Of a stretch of DNA of 64,000 bases, positions 38,430 through 49,160 are shown one piece after another (within the stretch, counting starts at the first letter, position 1; each line of letters starts with the position of its first letter). Position numbers and translations under genes: made by a program. The DNA is from Tubulanus polymorphus (Eukaryota; Nemertea; Palaeonemertea; Tubulaniformes; Tubulanidae): positions 186,001-250,000 of the forward strand of contig NC_134025.1 of assembly GCF_964204645.1 (NCBI RefSeq), written 5' to 3'. The notes under the pieces are model-generated. The model did no database searches. It was not told the origin of the DNA and saw nothing but the letters and a program-made list of their open reading frames with translations.

Positions 38430-41400
38430 CCCCTCTCCCCTCTCCTCTCTCCCCTCTCCCTCTCTCTCTCTCTCACTCTCATATTTCTAGTATATATCAA
38501 TGTCTATGATGTTTACTTACAGATTCCACATCCAGTACAAACTCATTGATAATTCTCAATCAACTGCAGGATAAATTCAAGGCTCATCATCACATGTTAA
38601 CATTTCTACACGACATGAATTTATGGAACAGAGTAAGAATTCAAACGCACACTAATCGATCATGTCATTTTGTTTATGTAAATCAGTAAATTAATATTAA
38701 TGTTTATGTTAATTAGTTAGGTTGTGTTATAAGCAGAGATTGTACGATGAGGACTCATCATTTATTGAGTGAACACGCTGAAAAAATAGCAGCTACAATA
38801 GCATTACGTAACATGCACGCAACGTAAGTATCCAGTACTCTGTTTTATTGTACCGCACTGTATTTATACCGGTAGCTGTAGTTATGCACTATACTGTACT
38901 CTGTATATTGAAGGTATCCGAGATTGGTCGATGTAGCGATCAAACGAGTTCTATCAAAACGAGGAGAAACCTCACTTCCCAGTGGCCTACTCGCTCAGGA
39001 TATTCTATACAGAGAGGTAAGCAGTGAGGGGTAGAGAGGGAGAGGGAGAAGGAGAAGGAGAGGGAGAGGGAGAAGGAGAGGGAGAGGGAGGAGGGAGAGG
39101 GAGAGGGAGAGGGAGAGGGAGGAGGGAGAGGGAGATGAGGGGGATGAGTGGTATTCAGTGTCTGTATGGTGTTATTACAGGTCTCACGAATTGAAGAGAT
39201 ATTTGAAGCATTGTTTGATTATGAAGATGAGATTTTGTGTTCATCCGATGCTATTTTACAAGATCAAGTAATTGCAATAACAGCCATCAATTCGATCATT
39301 ATTGTAAGTATATTCAAAGTGCATACAAACCGTGAATCCACCAGTGCATACAAACCGGTGTATCCACCAGTGCATACAAACCGGTGAATCCACCAGTGCA
39401 TACAAACCGGTGTATCCACCAGTGCATACAAACCGTGAATCCACCAGTGCATACAAACCGGTGTATCCACCAGTGCATACAAACCGGTGTATCCACCAGT
39501 GCATACAAACCGGTGTATCCACCAGTGCATACAAACCGGTGAATCCACCAGTGCATACAAACCGGTGAATCCACCAGTGCATACAAACCGGTGTATCCAC
39601 CAGTGCATACAAACCGGTGTATCCACCAGTGCATACAAACCGGTGTATCCACCAGTGCATACAAACCGGTGTATCCACCAGTGCATACAAACCGGTGTAT
39701 CCACCAGTGCATACAAACCGGTGAATCCACCAGTGCATACAAACCGTGAATCCACCAGTGCATACAAACCGTGAATCCACCAGTGCATACAAACCGGTGT
39801 ATCCACCAGTGCATACAAACCGGTGTATCCACCAGTGCATACAAACCGTGAATCCACCAGTGCATACAAACCGGTGAATCCACCAGTGCATACAAACCGG
39901 TGAATCCACCAGTGCATACAAACCGGTGAATCCACCAGTGCATACAAACCGGTGAATCCACCAGTGCATACAAACCGTGTATCCACCAGTGCATACAAAC
40001 CGGTGAATCCACCAGTGCATACAAACCGGTGTATCCACCAGTGCATACAAACCGGTGTATCCACCAGTGCATACAAACCGGTGTATCCACCAGTGCATAC
40101 AAACCGTGTATCCACCAGTGCATACAAACCGGTGTATCCACCAGTGCATACAAACCGGTGAATCCACCAGTGCATACAAACCCGTGAATCCACCAGTGCA
40201 TACAAACCGGTGAATCCACCAGTGCATACAAACCGGTGAATCCACCAGTGCATACAAACCCGTGAATCCACCAGTGCATACAAACCGGTGAATCCACCAG
40301 TGCATACAAACCGTGAATCCACCAGTGCATACAAACCGGTGTATCCACCAGTGCATACAAACCGTGTATCCACCAGTGCATACAAACCGGTGAATCCACC
40401 AGTGCATACAAACCGTGTATCCACCAGTGCATACAAACCGGTGAATCCACCAGTGCATACAAAACGTGAATCCACCAGTGCATACAAACCCGTGAATCCA
40501 CCAGTGCATACAAACCCGTGAATCCACCAGTGCATACAAACCGGTGAATCCACCAGTGCATACAAACCGTGTATCCACCAGTGCATACAAACCGTGTATC
40601 CACCAGTGCATACAAACCGTGAATCCACCAGTGCATACAAACCGTGTATCCACCAGTGCATACAAACCGGTGAATCCACCAGTGCATACAAACCGGTGAA
40701 TCCACCAGTGCATACAAACCGTGAATCCACCAGTGCATACAAACCGTGTATCCACCAGTGCATACAAACCGTGTATCCACCAGTGCATACAAACCGTGAA
40801 TCCACCAGTGCATACAAACCGTGAATCCACCAGTGCATACAAACCGGTGAATCCACCAGTGCATACAAACCGGTGAATCCACCAGTGCATACAAAACGTG
40901 AATCCACCAGTGCATACAAACCGGTGTATCCACCAGTGCATACAAACCGTGTATCCACCAGTGCATACAAACCGTGAATCCACCAGTGCATACAAACCGT
41001 GAATCCACCAGTGCATACAAACCGTGAATCCACCAGTGCATACAAACCGGTGAATCCACCAGTGCATACAAACCGGTGAATCCACCAGTGCATACAAAAC
41101 GTGAATCCACCAGTGCATACAAACCCGTGAATCCACCAGTGCATACAAACCCGTGAATCCACCAGTGCATACAAACCGTGAATCCACCAGTGCATACAAA
41201 CCCGTGAATCCACCAGTGCATACAAACCGGTGAATCCACCAGTGCATACAAACCGTGTATCCACCAGTGCATACAAACCGGTGTATCCACCAGTGCATAC
41301 AAACGGTGTATCCACCAGTGCATACAAACCGGTGAATCCACCAGTGCATACAAACCGGTGAATCCACCAGTGCATACAAACCCGTGAATCCACCAGTGCA

Positions 41401-44400
41401 TACAAACCGGTGAATCCACCAGTGCATACAAACCGTGTATCCACCAGTGCATACAAACCGGTGTATCCACCAGTGCATACAAACGGTGTATCCACCAGTG
41501 CATACAAACCCGTGAATCCACCAGTGCATACAAACCGGTGAATCCACCAGTGCATACAAACCGTGTATCCACCAGTGCATACAAACCGGTGTATCCACCA
41601 GTGCATACAAACCGGTGAATCCACCAGTGCATACAAACCCGTGAATCCACCAGTGCATACAAACCCGTGAATCCACCAGTGCATACAAACCGTGAATCCA
41701 CCAGTGCATACAAACCCGTGAATCCACCAGTGCATACAAACCGGTGAATCCACCAGTGCATACAAACCGTGAATCCACCAGTGCATACAAACCGGTGTAT
41801 CCACCAGTGCATACAAACGGTGTATCCACCAGTGCATACAAACCGGTGAATCCACCAGTGCATACAAACCGGTGAATCGACCAGTGCATACAAACCGGTG
41901 AATCCACCAGTGCATACAAACCGGTGAATCCACCAGTGCATACAAACCGGTGAATCCACCAGTGCATACAAACCCGTGAATCCACCAGTGCATACAAACC
42001 GTGAATCCACCAGTGCATACAAACCGGTGTATCCACCAGTGCATACAAAACGTGTATCCACCAGTGCATACAAACCGTGAATCCACCAGTGCATACAAAC
42101 CGGTGAATCCACCAGTGCATACAAACCGTGAATCCACTTTACACAAACACAGTGAACTTTCAATAACTCTGAGTGAAGATGAAGTATATTGTATTATTTC
42201 AGTCAATGTTACACGAAGCGATTGATTATAGAGAAAGTAAATCTACGTGTTATCAGTGCACATTCCTGGAGAATCCACCTGAATACATCGCGTGGACCGC
42301 TACTACTGGTTCTACCGGTCTACGAACGCTTCTACGTAAACAGGTACCTGTCACCAGGGGGAGCTGATTGTCTCATCACATGCCCCCACACTCTGCTTAC
42401 CTCAGTTACCAATGTTGCTTAGAGTGGCCTGGAATTCACTTGCTGTCCCGATGAGATGATTTATTAGTCCAGTGAGATCGGAGCCAAGCGCGCTATGGAT
42501 TCTACTTACCGGAGCCGTAGACTGTTCGTAACCGGTAGCAATAATGTGTATATTTCACTGTTTCAGTATGATGTAATATTTGAACGAGGATTCATTGAAA
42601 CTCACGACGTCTCGAGCAGACGGACCCTGCTACAACAGGTTCTAGATATCGCTGATATCATTCTCAACGGTTACAAACAACAATTAGAATCGTTAAAACC
42701 GACGAACAAACAACTCGAAATTCAAAATCTCGAAAACACCTACGAACGAGAGAGGAAGAAATTGATTTTACCTTTGCGTAAGTTGTGTTAATTTTTGAAT
42801 CGAGATTTTATTGAGAATTTTGTTGATAATTTTTGGTTAAATTGTAGTTGAAATGAAGGAGTACGAGAGAGCTGTGAGTCTAGCGGAGAAATATCACGAG
42901 TTTGAAGTTTTGATTCGTGTTTGTGAAGAAACTGATCGTCAAGATCGGTTACAGCTATACATGGAACAATATGAATCACAGGTCAGTGAACTTACAGCTC
43001 TACAGGGAGGGGGAGGGGAGTGAGGGGCTGGAGGGGAGGAGGGATATGGAGGGAGGAGGGAGCTGGAGGGAGTGTCACGGTCACACGATGGTGGATCCTC
43101 ACTTGATATATAACTATTAATTGATTAAAAACTTGTCCCAAATTTGAGACAATTTGATGAAATTTATACTGGATAAAATGAGACCCAACGAATAGATTTT
43201 CTGGTCTGTAACAGTCAATTGTAACCGTGTTACAATGAAGTCTGTTACACAAATTAAGGCTTTTTCTATTTTAAGGATTTTGCTGAATTTGCGATGAAAT
43301 GGTTTGTGGAAGCAGGTATTGTATCAGTTACACACTTTAATCAGTAGCGTTCGTATCTTGGACGTTCAAATTGAATAAGATTCTATTGTGAATTTTCAGG
43401 TAAATGTAGTAAAGTGTTGAAGTTACCGATCAGTCAGAGAGCGGCTTTAGGAAGATTCTTCGATCAAGAGGAAAATAAATCAATCAGTTGGTTATACGAT
43501 ATTGACGCCGGAAATTTCTCACAGGTGAATTAAAAATCTGCAGTCTTTCACTTATCACAAATTTCACCTCAATTAAACTTGATGTTTGTTTCTATTTAGG
43601 CGCAAACAACTTTAAAAGATTTGGCTTTAAATGAATCGAGATCCGTCGCTAAAAAGAAGGTAAACTTTATTTTCAAATTGAAGTTTTATTGAGACGTGTA
43701 TCGTATTTATATTGATAGTAATTTAGACAGACTATTTTATTTCATGTTGTTTCAGACATTGTTAAGTCTCAGTAAACTAGCAGCTTTAGCTGCTGATGAT
43801 ATTCCTGATATTCATGAACAAATTAAAGGTAAAGATGTGACCAAATTCTGACAACTATTTTCAAATATTTTCGTGAAAACTTTTTTGAAGAAAATGTAAT
43901 GATTTCTATCTCATTTTCAGTTATAAACGATGAACATGATTTATTGCTGCACCAGGAGGCTTTGCCTGAAGATGTAGTTGTGGTATGTATCACCAGGGGG
44001 CGTATTATTGATGATGTATTGAGTAACTCTGTATACTCTGTATATGCTAGAGATAGTCTGTATTTTCTAATAGTTATTGATTTGTATTTTATGTTGTTTC
44101 AGGCTCTTGGTTTGAATCCTGATAATATGGGAGTTCTCAACGCTAAACAATTAATCGAGGTTTGTATTGAAAATGTTACATTAGAGTTTCACTAGTATAA
44201 AACACTGGTAATTTGTTTACTGAGAACCTTAGTGTCAGTGGTATATATCGCTATCGTGACCTCACGTGAGCTCTTAGTACATGCAGTATACGGAGCTCCG
44301 CGAAACCGGACACTCTCAGGACCGGGTGAACACGCGAACCGGACACTCAGGACCGGGTGAACACGCGAACCGGACACTCTCAGGACCGGGTGAACACGCG

Positions 44401-45428
44401 AACCAGACACTCTCAGGACCGGGTGAACACGCAAAACCGGACACTCTCAGGACCGGGTGAACACGCGAAACTGGACACTCTCAGGACCGGGTGAAGTAAT
44501 TTGTTTCTTTTTGTTCTATTTCAGTTGTATATCAGTGAAAATAATGAAAATGCAAGTGAATATCATTTTAAAGTGGCGTTGGATCTTCTCAGTTTTCTAG
44601 AAGTGGTAAGGAACAAAGCTGTAATTAACTAATTATTACAAATGGGATGGATTTACTCACTCGCCCTGGGGTGGGAGTGAGCACAGGAGAATCATCACAG
44701 ATGAGAGCAGCAAGCTGAAGGACAGGACAAGGGCTAGGGCTGCAGACTGGAGGACAGGACAAGGGCTAGAGCAGTAGGCTGGAGGACAGGACAAGGGCTA
44801 GGGCTGCAGACTGGAGGACAGGACAAGGGCTAGAGCAGCAGGCTAGAGGACAGGACAAGGGCTAGAGCAGCAGGCTGAAGGAGAGGACAGCAGGCTAGAG
44901 GAGAGGGCAGCAAGCTGAAGGCAGTCAGGGATCCCTATTTTGATCAGTGTTGTTTGTTTTATAGGATGATGATGAATATAATAGTTTAAAGTTACATATT
45001 TGGTGTCAGTCAATTCTCAGAGATGAGTAAGTATTCAGTTATTCTACAAGGGGGGGGGGGGGTTAGGGGGATGTCAATGTCCCTGTTTAATGTATTACTA
45101 TTTCAGATGGAGTAATGTTGCTATCGATAATCCACTAGAGAACAACAGACACACAATATTCTTTAAAACAATAGAAATGGCATTTGAGGAAGGTAAACAA
45201 TTTGTCATCTTTCTGTATTTACTATTGTTTACACGTAGTACAAATAAGTATAGAGTGTAATTAGATGTAACTGATGTTATTGTTGTTTTAGGTATGGATC
45301 TAAAGGAAATGTTACCCGATGTTAGTGAACTATTAGAAACAGAAGAACTCGGTGATTTAAGATTCAATAAAAACTTTCAGTATTTGGTTAAAGCCGGATA
45401 TGAACACATTTCATCTGTTATCAATTAA
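32563..45428 (+). CDS. NUP133: Nuclear pore complex protein Nup133 (33 coding exons)
   Basis: Orthologue of NUP133, a scaffold subunit of the Y-shaped Nup107-160 complex of the nuclear pore. The joined exons give 1,132 aa (human 1,156). The N-terminal half is a seven-bladed beta-propeller and the C-terminal half an alpha-helical stack that binds Nup107. Conserved stretches include GIGRRMSSFIFG, IVLLAATNSIEHRFMHY, DDFPATDPRWAEAIPE, EYIAWTATTGSTGLRTLLR, LSLSKLAALAADD and LLHQEALPEDV. All 33 exon phases join with GT-AG sites and no frame break. The start ATG at 32563 opens a Ser-rich leader, as in vertebrates. The stop is at 45426-45428. Introns 2, 4, 16, 20, 29 and 30 carry tandem repeats. Confidence 0.97.
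32906..34030 (+). repeat. NUP133: 41-44-bp minisatellite of exon 2 splice donors, NUP133 intron 2
   Basis: Twenty-six tandem members: the authentic exon 2 end plus 25 copies. A unit is the last 27 nt of exon 2 (ttatactggaggctttatca, gacagca) followed by gtgagtac and nine more intron bases. Several copies lack an internal cag (41 bp). Two copies share the exon's ctagagg variant. Confidence 0.97.
34695..34925. repeat. 11-bp repeat in NUP133 intron 4
   Basis: Tandem ctcatctcaaa units with ctcacatctcaaa variants, filling nearly all of the intron between exons 4 and 5. Confidence 0.93.
35668..35795. repeat. 26-bp repeat in NUP133 intron 8
   Basis: Four to five copies of ctgatctacagtagactgtg with a short variable tail. 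Each carries a ctacag 3'-splice-like motif. Confidence 0.88.
37745..38485. repeat. CT-rich microsatellite filling NUP133 intron 16
   Basis: Long pure (CT)n tracts at about 38190-38268 and 38350-38424, embedded in ctctccctcttctccctcct repeats with an interspersed cactttgtctct. The transcript is pyrimidine-rich throughout, so there is an unusually long tract upstream of exon 17. Confidence 0.95.
39017..39140. repeat. GGGAGA repeat in NUP133 intron 19
   Basis: Irregular gggagagggagaaggaga repeats, purine-rich in the transcript. Confidence 0.9.
39320..42140. repeat. 25-26-bp minisatellite filling NUP133 intron 20
   Basis: About 108 copies of tgaatccaccagtgcataca with aaccgg; single-G copies are 25 bp. 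Sub-variants (gtgaat/gtgtat, ccgg/cccg/ccg) form local blocks. The array starts 17 bp after the exon 20 donor. Because the unit is not a multiple of 3, and all frames happen to be open on the minus strand, three false ORFs of about 950-980 aa cross it. Confidence 0.97.
44285..44495. repeat. 33-bp minisatellite in NUP133 intron 29
   Basis: About six copies of cggacactctcaggaccggg plus tgaacacgcgaac. Confidence 0.93.
44695..44930. repeat. About 32-bp minisatellite in NUP133 intron 30
   Basis: About seven copies built from aggacaggacaagggctag followed by agcagcaggctgg, with decaying copies towards exon 31. Confidence 0.9.
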
Positions 45429-45436
45429 ACATGAAA

Positions 45437-45442
45437 AATAAA
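45437..45442 (+). terminator. NUP133: NUP133 poly(A) signal
   Basis: AATAAA nine bases after the stop codon. This implies a very short 3' UTR, and no other signal lies nearby before the satellite begins at about 45520. Confidence 0.7.
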
Positions 45443-45819
45443 GACGTGCATTTTGTATAAAGTTTCATTTCGTAGTTTGTTCTTCATTTTGAGATTAACC
45501 AGAGAATCGTAAAGGATCTACAGGGGTGTCCCGGGTTCGAACCCGGTAATTACTGATTCAGTGTGGTACTGATGCTGAATAGAGGATGGACAGGGGTGTC
45601 CCGCGTTCGAACCTAGTAATTACTGATACTGATTCAGAGTGGTCCTGATGCTGAATAGAGGATGTACAGGGGTGTCATGGGTAGAATCCAGTAATTACTG
45701 ATACTGATTCAGAGTGGTCCTGATGCTGAATAGAGGATGTACAGGGGTGTCCCGGGTACAAACCCATGAGTGGTCCAAGTTGTCCTGATGCTGAATAAAG
45801 GATGTACAGGGGTGTCCTG

Positions 45820-45997
45820 ACCGTACGGTGCTGCCGCTATGCTCATCGTTAGCGGTATTTTCATACACTAACGTTAGTCAACTCTGGCAATCGACGTGCT
45901 GTCCAGTTGTACTCCGTGACTTTAGCTTGCCAGAGTTGACTAACGTTAGTGTATGAAAATACCGCTAACGATGAGCATAGAGGCAGCACCGCACGGT
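45820..45997. mobile_element. Foldback element with 70-bp arms
   Basis: Left arm 45820-45889 and right arm 45928-45997 are inverted copies over 70 bp with only two mismatches, around a 38-bp centre. It lies inside the 76-bp satellite. No coding capacity. A foldback or MITE-type element is the simplest reading. Confidence 0.85.
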
Positions 45998-46268
45998 AAA
46001 ATGTTGATATCTTAACAAAAGTAATTACTGATAATTGATTCAGAGCGGCCGTACTGATGCTGAATAGAGTATGTATGGGGATGTCCCGGGTTCGAACCCA
46101 GTAATTACTGATACTGATTCAGAGTGGTCCTGAATGCTGAATTGAGGATGTACAGGGATGTCCTGGGTAGAACCCAGCAATTACTGATACTGATTCAGAG
46201 TGGTCCTGATGCTGAATAGAGGATGAACAGGGTGCCAAGCGAGGAGAGGATATCGAGATTTCTTACGT

Positions 46269-46447
46269 GATCGCCATCTATTGGATTTTGGATGAACTCA
46301 CTAGATAGCTCTTATTTGTCTCACTGACTCTTCTTCAGTGGGTTGAAATCACACTCGCCATCTGGTGGATTTCTATGCTACTACAGTCTTATGATAGCTT
46401 TATCCACCAATCTAGTCAGTTCAGGCAAATTCCAATAGATGGCGATC
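46269..46447. mobile_element. MITE-like element with 22-bp terminal inverted repeats
   Basis: Left end gatcgccatctattggattt (46269 onwards) is inverted at the right end (46426-46447), with about one mismatch over 22 bp. The interior holds a further imperfect copy, actcgccatctggtggattt. Target-site duplications are not clear. Non-coding. Confidence 0.65.
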
Positions 46448-46784
46448 ATAGCTTCATTTTTAAATTAAGCGGATGTCCCGAACCCAGTAATTACTGATAC
46501 TGATGCCGAGTGGTCCTGATGCTGAGTGGCGGCTAACAGGATACTTGGAAAACTGTCTACTTTTCTTTCAATCACTGACTCAGAATGCGCTCCGGTGCAT
46601 GGGGGAGTGGGTTACTGATTAACTGAACCAATCTCATTGGCAGAGAAATTGACAGAGATTGTGACGAATCATAAACAGTTCAGGATCATTAACGATCATT
46701 GATTTATTTACTCGCAGTTTTATTGAATCTAATTATAACACGAGATTGAGTTGGAAATATAAATCAATTCGAGTTAATTCTTTT

Positions 46785-46891
46785 TATGGTCAGGTAGTAA
46801 CCTGACTGTCGTTCGGCAGTTCCATAATCGGATATTTCTCAAAGCACCACAAAACTATCCGATTATAAAAGCTTAATCACCAACGCTAAAC
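46785..46891 (-). repeat. Dispersed hairpin repeat, copy B (in the peptide gene 3' UTR)
   Basis: On the minus strand: ttaagcttttataatcggat, then gaaatatccgattatggaac and gacagtcaggttact. The order is as in copy A (1586-1745). Here the taatcggata/tatccgatta arms form a perfect 10-bp hairpin. It begins almost at the stop codon of the knottin gene, so it supplies most of its 3' UTR. Confidence 0.6.
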
Positions 46892-47629
46892 TTACGAATG
46901 TGTATCGCACTTCAAACTTCTATAGCTACACAATAAACTGCCGCAACAATCATTTCCCTTCGAGCATGTACCGCCTTTTTGTTGGCAGCCTATATGAATA
47001 AACAAGTATGATATTTAAAAATGGAATTTCGAACATGAAAAACTATCTAATATTACCATTAACTAGAAAAGCATAAGATTAGATGATTGATGTTGCTTCT
47101 TTAATTAAAAGTGTTCATCGTTATTTTCATGGTGAAACCGCGCTATCACTGTGACGTCACGATTCGCCGCTGTTAACCCGGATACCAGCTAGTATTAGAT
47201 GAAGCTTGGAGTAATCAGACTGATTACTCCGAGGATGAAGCTCGGAGTAATCAGTCTGATTACTCCGAGGATGAAGCTCGGAGTAATCGGACTGATTACT
47301 CCGAGGATGAAGCTCGGAGTAATCGGACTGATTACTCCGAGGATGAAGCTCGGAGTAATCAGTCTGATTACTCCGAGGATGAAGCTCGGAGTAATCGGAC
47401 TGAGCTATTGTTTTGCTATATGAAATAATGTCCGAAATTCGTTCAATTGATCACTTACAATTACGTATTACTAGGCCTACTGCAGTATTCTTTTCTATGA
47501 AAAAAAAATCGATGAAATTGTGTATGACTTTTTAATTTCCCTGTCGCTTTACTTACCATGTGCAACTGACGCAGCACTGACCACAATCATAACAACAGCA
47601 CATACACGATATATTAAATCTGCAAGCAT
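46892..47629 (-). CDS. Secreted six-cysteine knottin (ICK) peptide precursor
   Basis: Two coding exons (47557-47629 and 46892-46989), joined in phase 1 with GT-AG sites, encode a 56-aa precursor. Residues 1-25 form a signal peptide: hydrophobic VCAVVMIVVSAASVA with an A-x-A-type cleavage context. The remaining 31-32 residues contain six cysteines spaced C-x6-C-x5-C-C-x4-C-x6-C, the inhibitor cystine knot framework. There is no long propeptide. A noncoding first exon (ends 47936) and a TATA box at about 47996-48005 complete the gene. Knottins of this pattern occur as venom toxins, antimicrobial peptides, protease inhibitors and signalling peptides across invertebrates; the sequence does not decide among these. 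A GTAAGT donor overlaps the stop codon, so an alternative extended form is possible. Poly(A) signals AATAAA lie at 46719-46724 and 46703-46708. Confidence 0.75.
47195..47405. repeat. 36-bp palindromic minisatellite in knottin intron 2
   Basis: Six copies of ggatgaagctcggagtaatc plus ggactgattactccga. Within each unit ggagtaatc and gattactcc are inverted, so every copy can form a 9-bp stem. The plus-strand ORF MKLGVIGLITPR... is a length artefact. Confidence 0.93.
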
Positions 47630-47935
47630 TTTTTATCGCCTAGAATTTCAATTTCAAACAAGTATTTGAAGCAATCTATTAGCCGAATCAAAACGAATTG
47701 GAATTAATTGACATCTCAGAGAAAAATAATTTCGATCAAATTCAAAAATTCGTCGATTTTTCGAGATGTCAGAATCTGAAAGAATTTATCCTGAAAATAT
47801 TTTTTTTGTCTCATATCCACAGGACGCTTCAGAACATGAATAGGAGAAGTTTATTAGCATTAATCAGCATTATGTATCACGAGATACGAAACGAGAAACA
47901 ATAAAACTAGAAATAATCATGATTCGTTAACTTAC

Positions 47936-48006
47936 GTGTGGTTTACGGTAGAACTAACTGAATTCAGCTGTGAATCTCGTTCTGCTGGTGTCCATTATAT
48001 ATAAAA
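47936..48006 (-). promoter_or_regulatory. TATA box and 5' noncoding exon of the knottin gene
   Basis: Minus-strand ttttatatataatgg at about 47993-48007 is a strong TATA box. Transcription should begin about 30 bp on, near 47970. The short first exon ends with CACAC|GTAAGT at 47936. The next exon opens at 47639 after attctag, ten bases before the ATG. Confidence 0.65.
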
Positions 48007-48009
48007 ACA

Positions 48010-48529
48010 CCATCCACTCAAGTGTTTTCACAGCGGTCTGGTAATTCAATATTACAACATTCAATTAACAGCTTTTTGAGTTTTGGTAAATGATAGTAAT
48101 TTGAAACCATTTAAAATGAGTTGGAAATTTCAGCAAATTCAGCTGCGCTATTTTCGTGGATTTTTTTCCTTTTAAAATGAATATCGTCCATATGTCTTAA
48201 CTATGAGTCACTACTAAATATGTGTATGAACCCAATAGTTTTGAGAATAAATTTGAATTATTTTGAATTATTGGGAAATATATTTCTAGAAAAGCTATTA
48301 GAAAAGCTATTTCTTTAAGATCTTCATCTTTCTGATTATTTTTTGAATACAATGTGCTAGCGACATTTTATAAAGATAGCCGTTCACACCATAATTCTAC
48401 CAATTTCGTATCAATTTCCGGTCATCTGCCGTGCTGAAGGTTTGGTTTACGTTTTGAACTACTTGAATTTGAAAGTTTATGACTAATTGCTAATGACGCT
48501 AACTAGCGGTGATAATTTGTACTATGTAT
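48010..48529. other. No gene recognised
   Basis: AT-rich upstream sequence of the knottin gene; no ORF or repeat with support. Confidence 0.5.
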
Positions 48530-48835
48530 ATGCGGTCTCTCATTGGCTGGAACCCCTGCGCTCAGTTCCGTCGCGTCGAAGATGAGCTTATGTCGGCTGC
48601 GATCGAAAACAACTGTCCGCCTACCGTAGGCCGGAGTAGAACATGGGCAACTAGCCGGATACGGCTTGCGACGAGTCGGTAGAGGCATCGGGTTGCCGTC
48701 GCAAGCCGGCTTAGGTCGAACCGATAGAGCAGCAACTGGCGGCCTCTCGTAGGCCGCTAGTTGCCGCTAATCGGCGATAAATCCAGTTGCGTCGGTAGGC
48801 GTCGCGTTGCTTGTCGACATAAGCCAGTCTTAATA
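48530..48835. mobile_element. GC-rich element with nested inverted repeats
   Basis: A GC-rich island in AT-rich surroundings. It includes gcaactggcggcct-ctcgt-aggccgctagttgc (14-bp stem with one mismatch, about 48730-48762) and a second gtccgcctaccgtaggccgga palindrome. Near the ends, gcttatgtcg and cgacataagc are inverted. This looks like a non-autonomous foldback or MITE. No protein is encoded. Confidence 0.55.
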
Positions 48836-49160
48836 GGTTGTTTCATAGAACCTCAACCAAAGAAGCTCATCACCAATAACACAAACCTCGATCCTTTTCA
48901 TGATTTCACACACTTGGATGTATCATGTCACATTTCTGTAGAGTTATCAACCGCATCCTCGCTTGCCAGGGTTTGATTGCTAACACAAACACTGGCCGCA
49001 GACCCTTCATGGTCTATTACATTGCCCGTGCTTTTTCTTAGCTGACATGTTGCCATTGAGTGGCCACCAGTCATTATCTAACCAATCAGATGCTCGACAG
49101 AGCGAAAAACGACGCATCTGATTGGCTTACATAGATCTAGTGGGCCGCCAGTATAGTAAC

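Larger units (their letters stand above)
37591..45428 (+). other. NUP133: NUP133 coding exons 16-33 (alpha-helical domain)
   Basis: Exons: 16 37591-37744; 17 38523-38632; 18 38717-38823; 19 38914-39016; 20 39181-39303; 21 42203-42343; 22 42567-42777; 23 42848-42981; 24 43276-43315; 25 43400-43524; 26 43600-43659; 27 43756-43828; 28 43921-43982; 29 44103-44159; 30 44525-44605; 31 44965-45026; 32 45107-45192; 33 45292-45428. Residues about 512-1132. Exon 18 needs the first of two nearby AGs (38716); the second at 38720 leads to an immediate stop. Confidence 0.94.
45520..46540 (-). repeat. 76-bp B-box satellite, second locus, with nested insertions
   Basis: Same family as 1750-2265 but in the opposite orientation: copies of ggatgtacaggggtgtcccg, ggttcgaacccagtaattac, tgatactgattcagagtgg. 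The array is interrupted by a foldback element (45820-45997) and a TIR element (46269-46447). The array is therefore older than both insertions. Confidence 0.85.

Noticed and set aside
37690-38509. Ser/Leu and Glu/Arg repeat ORFs
   Set aside because: Readings of the CT microsatellite in NUP133 intron 16.
39256-42206. Three overlapping minus-strand ORFs of about 950-980 aa (YALVDS/VCMHWWIH repeats)
   Set aside because: They are the three readings of a 25-26-bp tandem repeat inside NUP133 intron 20. All frames being open is a property of the unit, and the flanking splice sites skip it.
45820-45997. microRNA precursor
   Set aside because: Arms of 70 bp with near-perfect pairing and nesting in a satellite fit a foldback transposon better than a miRNA hairpin.
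47199-47423. Plus-strand ORF with the repeated peptide MKLGVIGLITPR
   Set aside because: Artefact of the 36-bp palindromic repeat.
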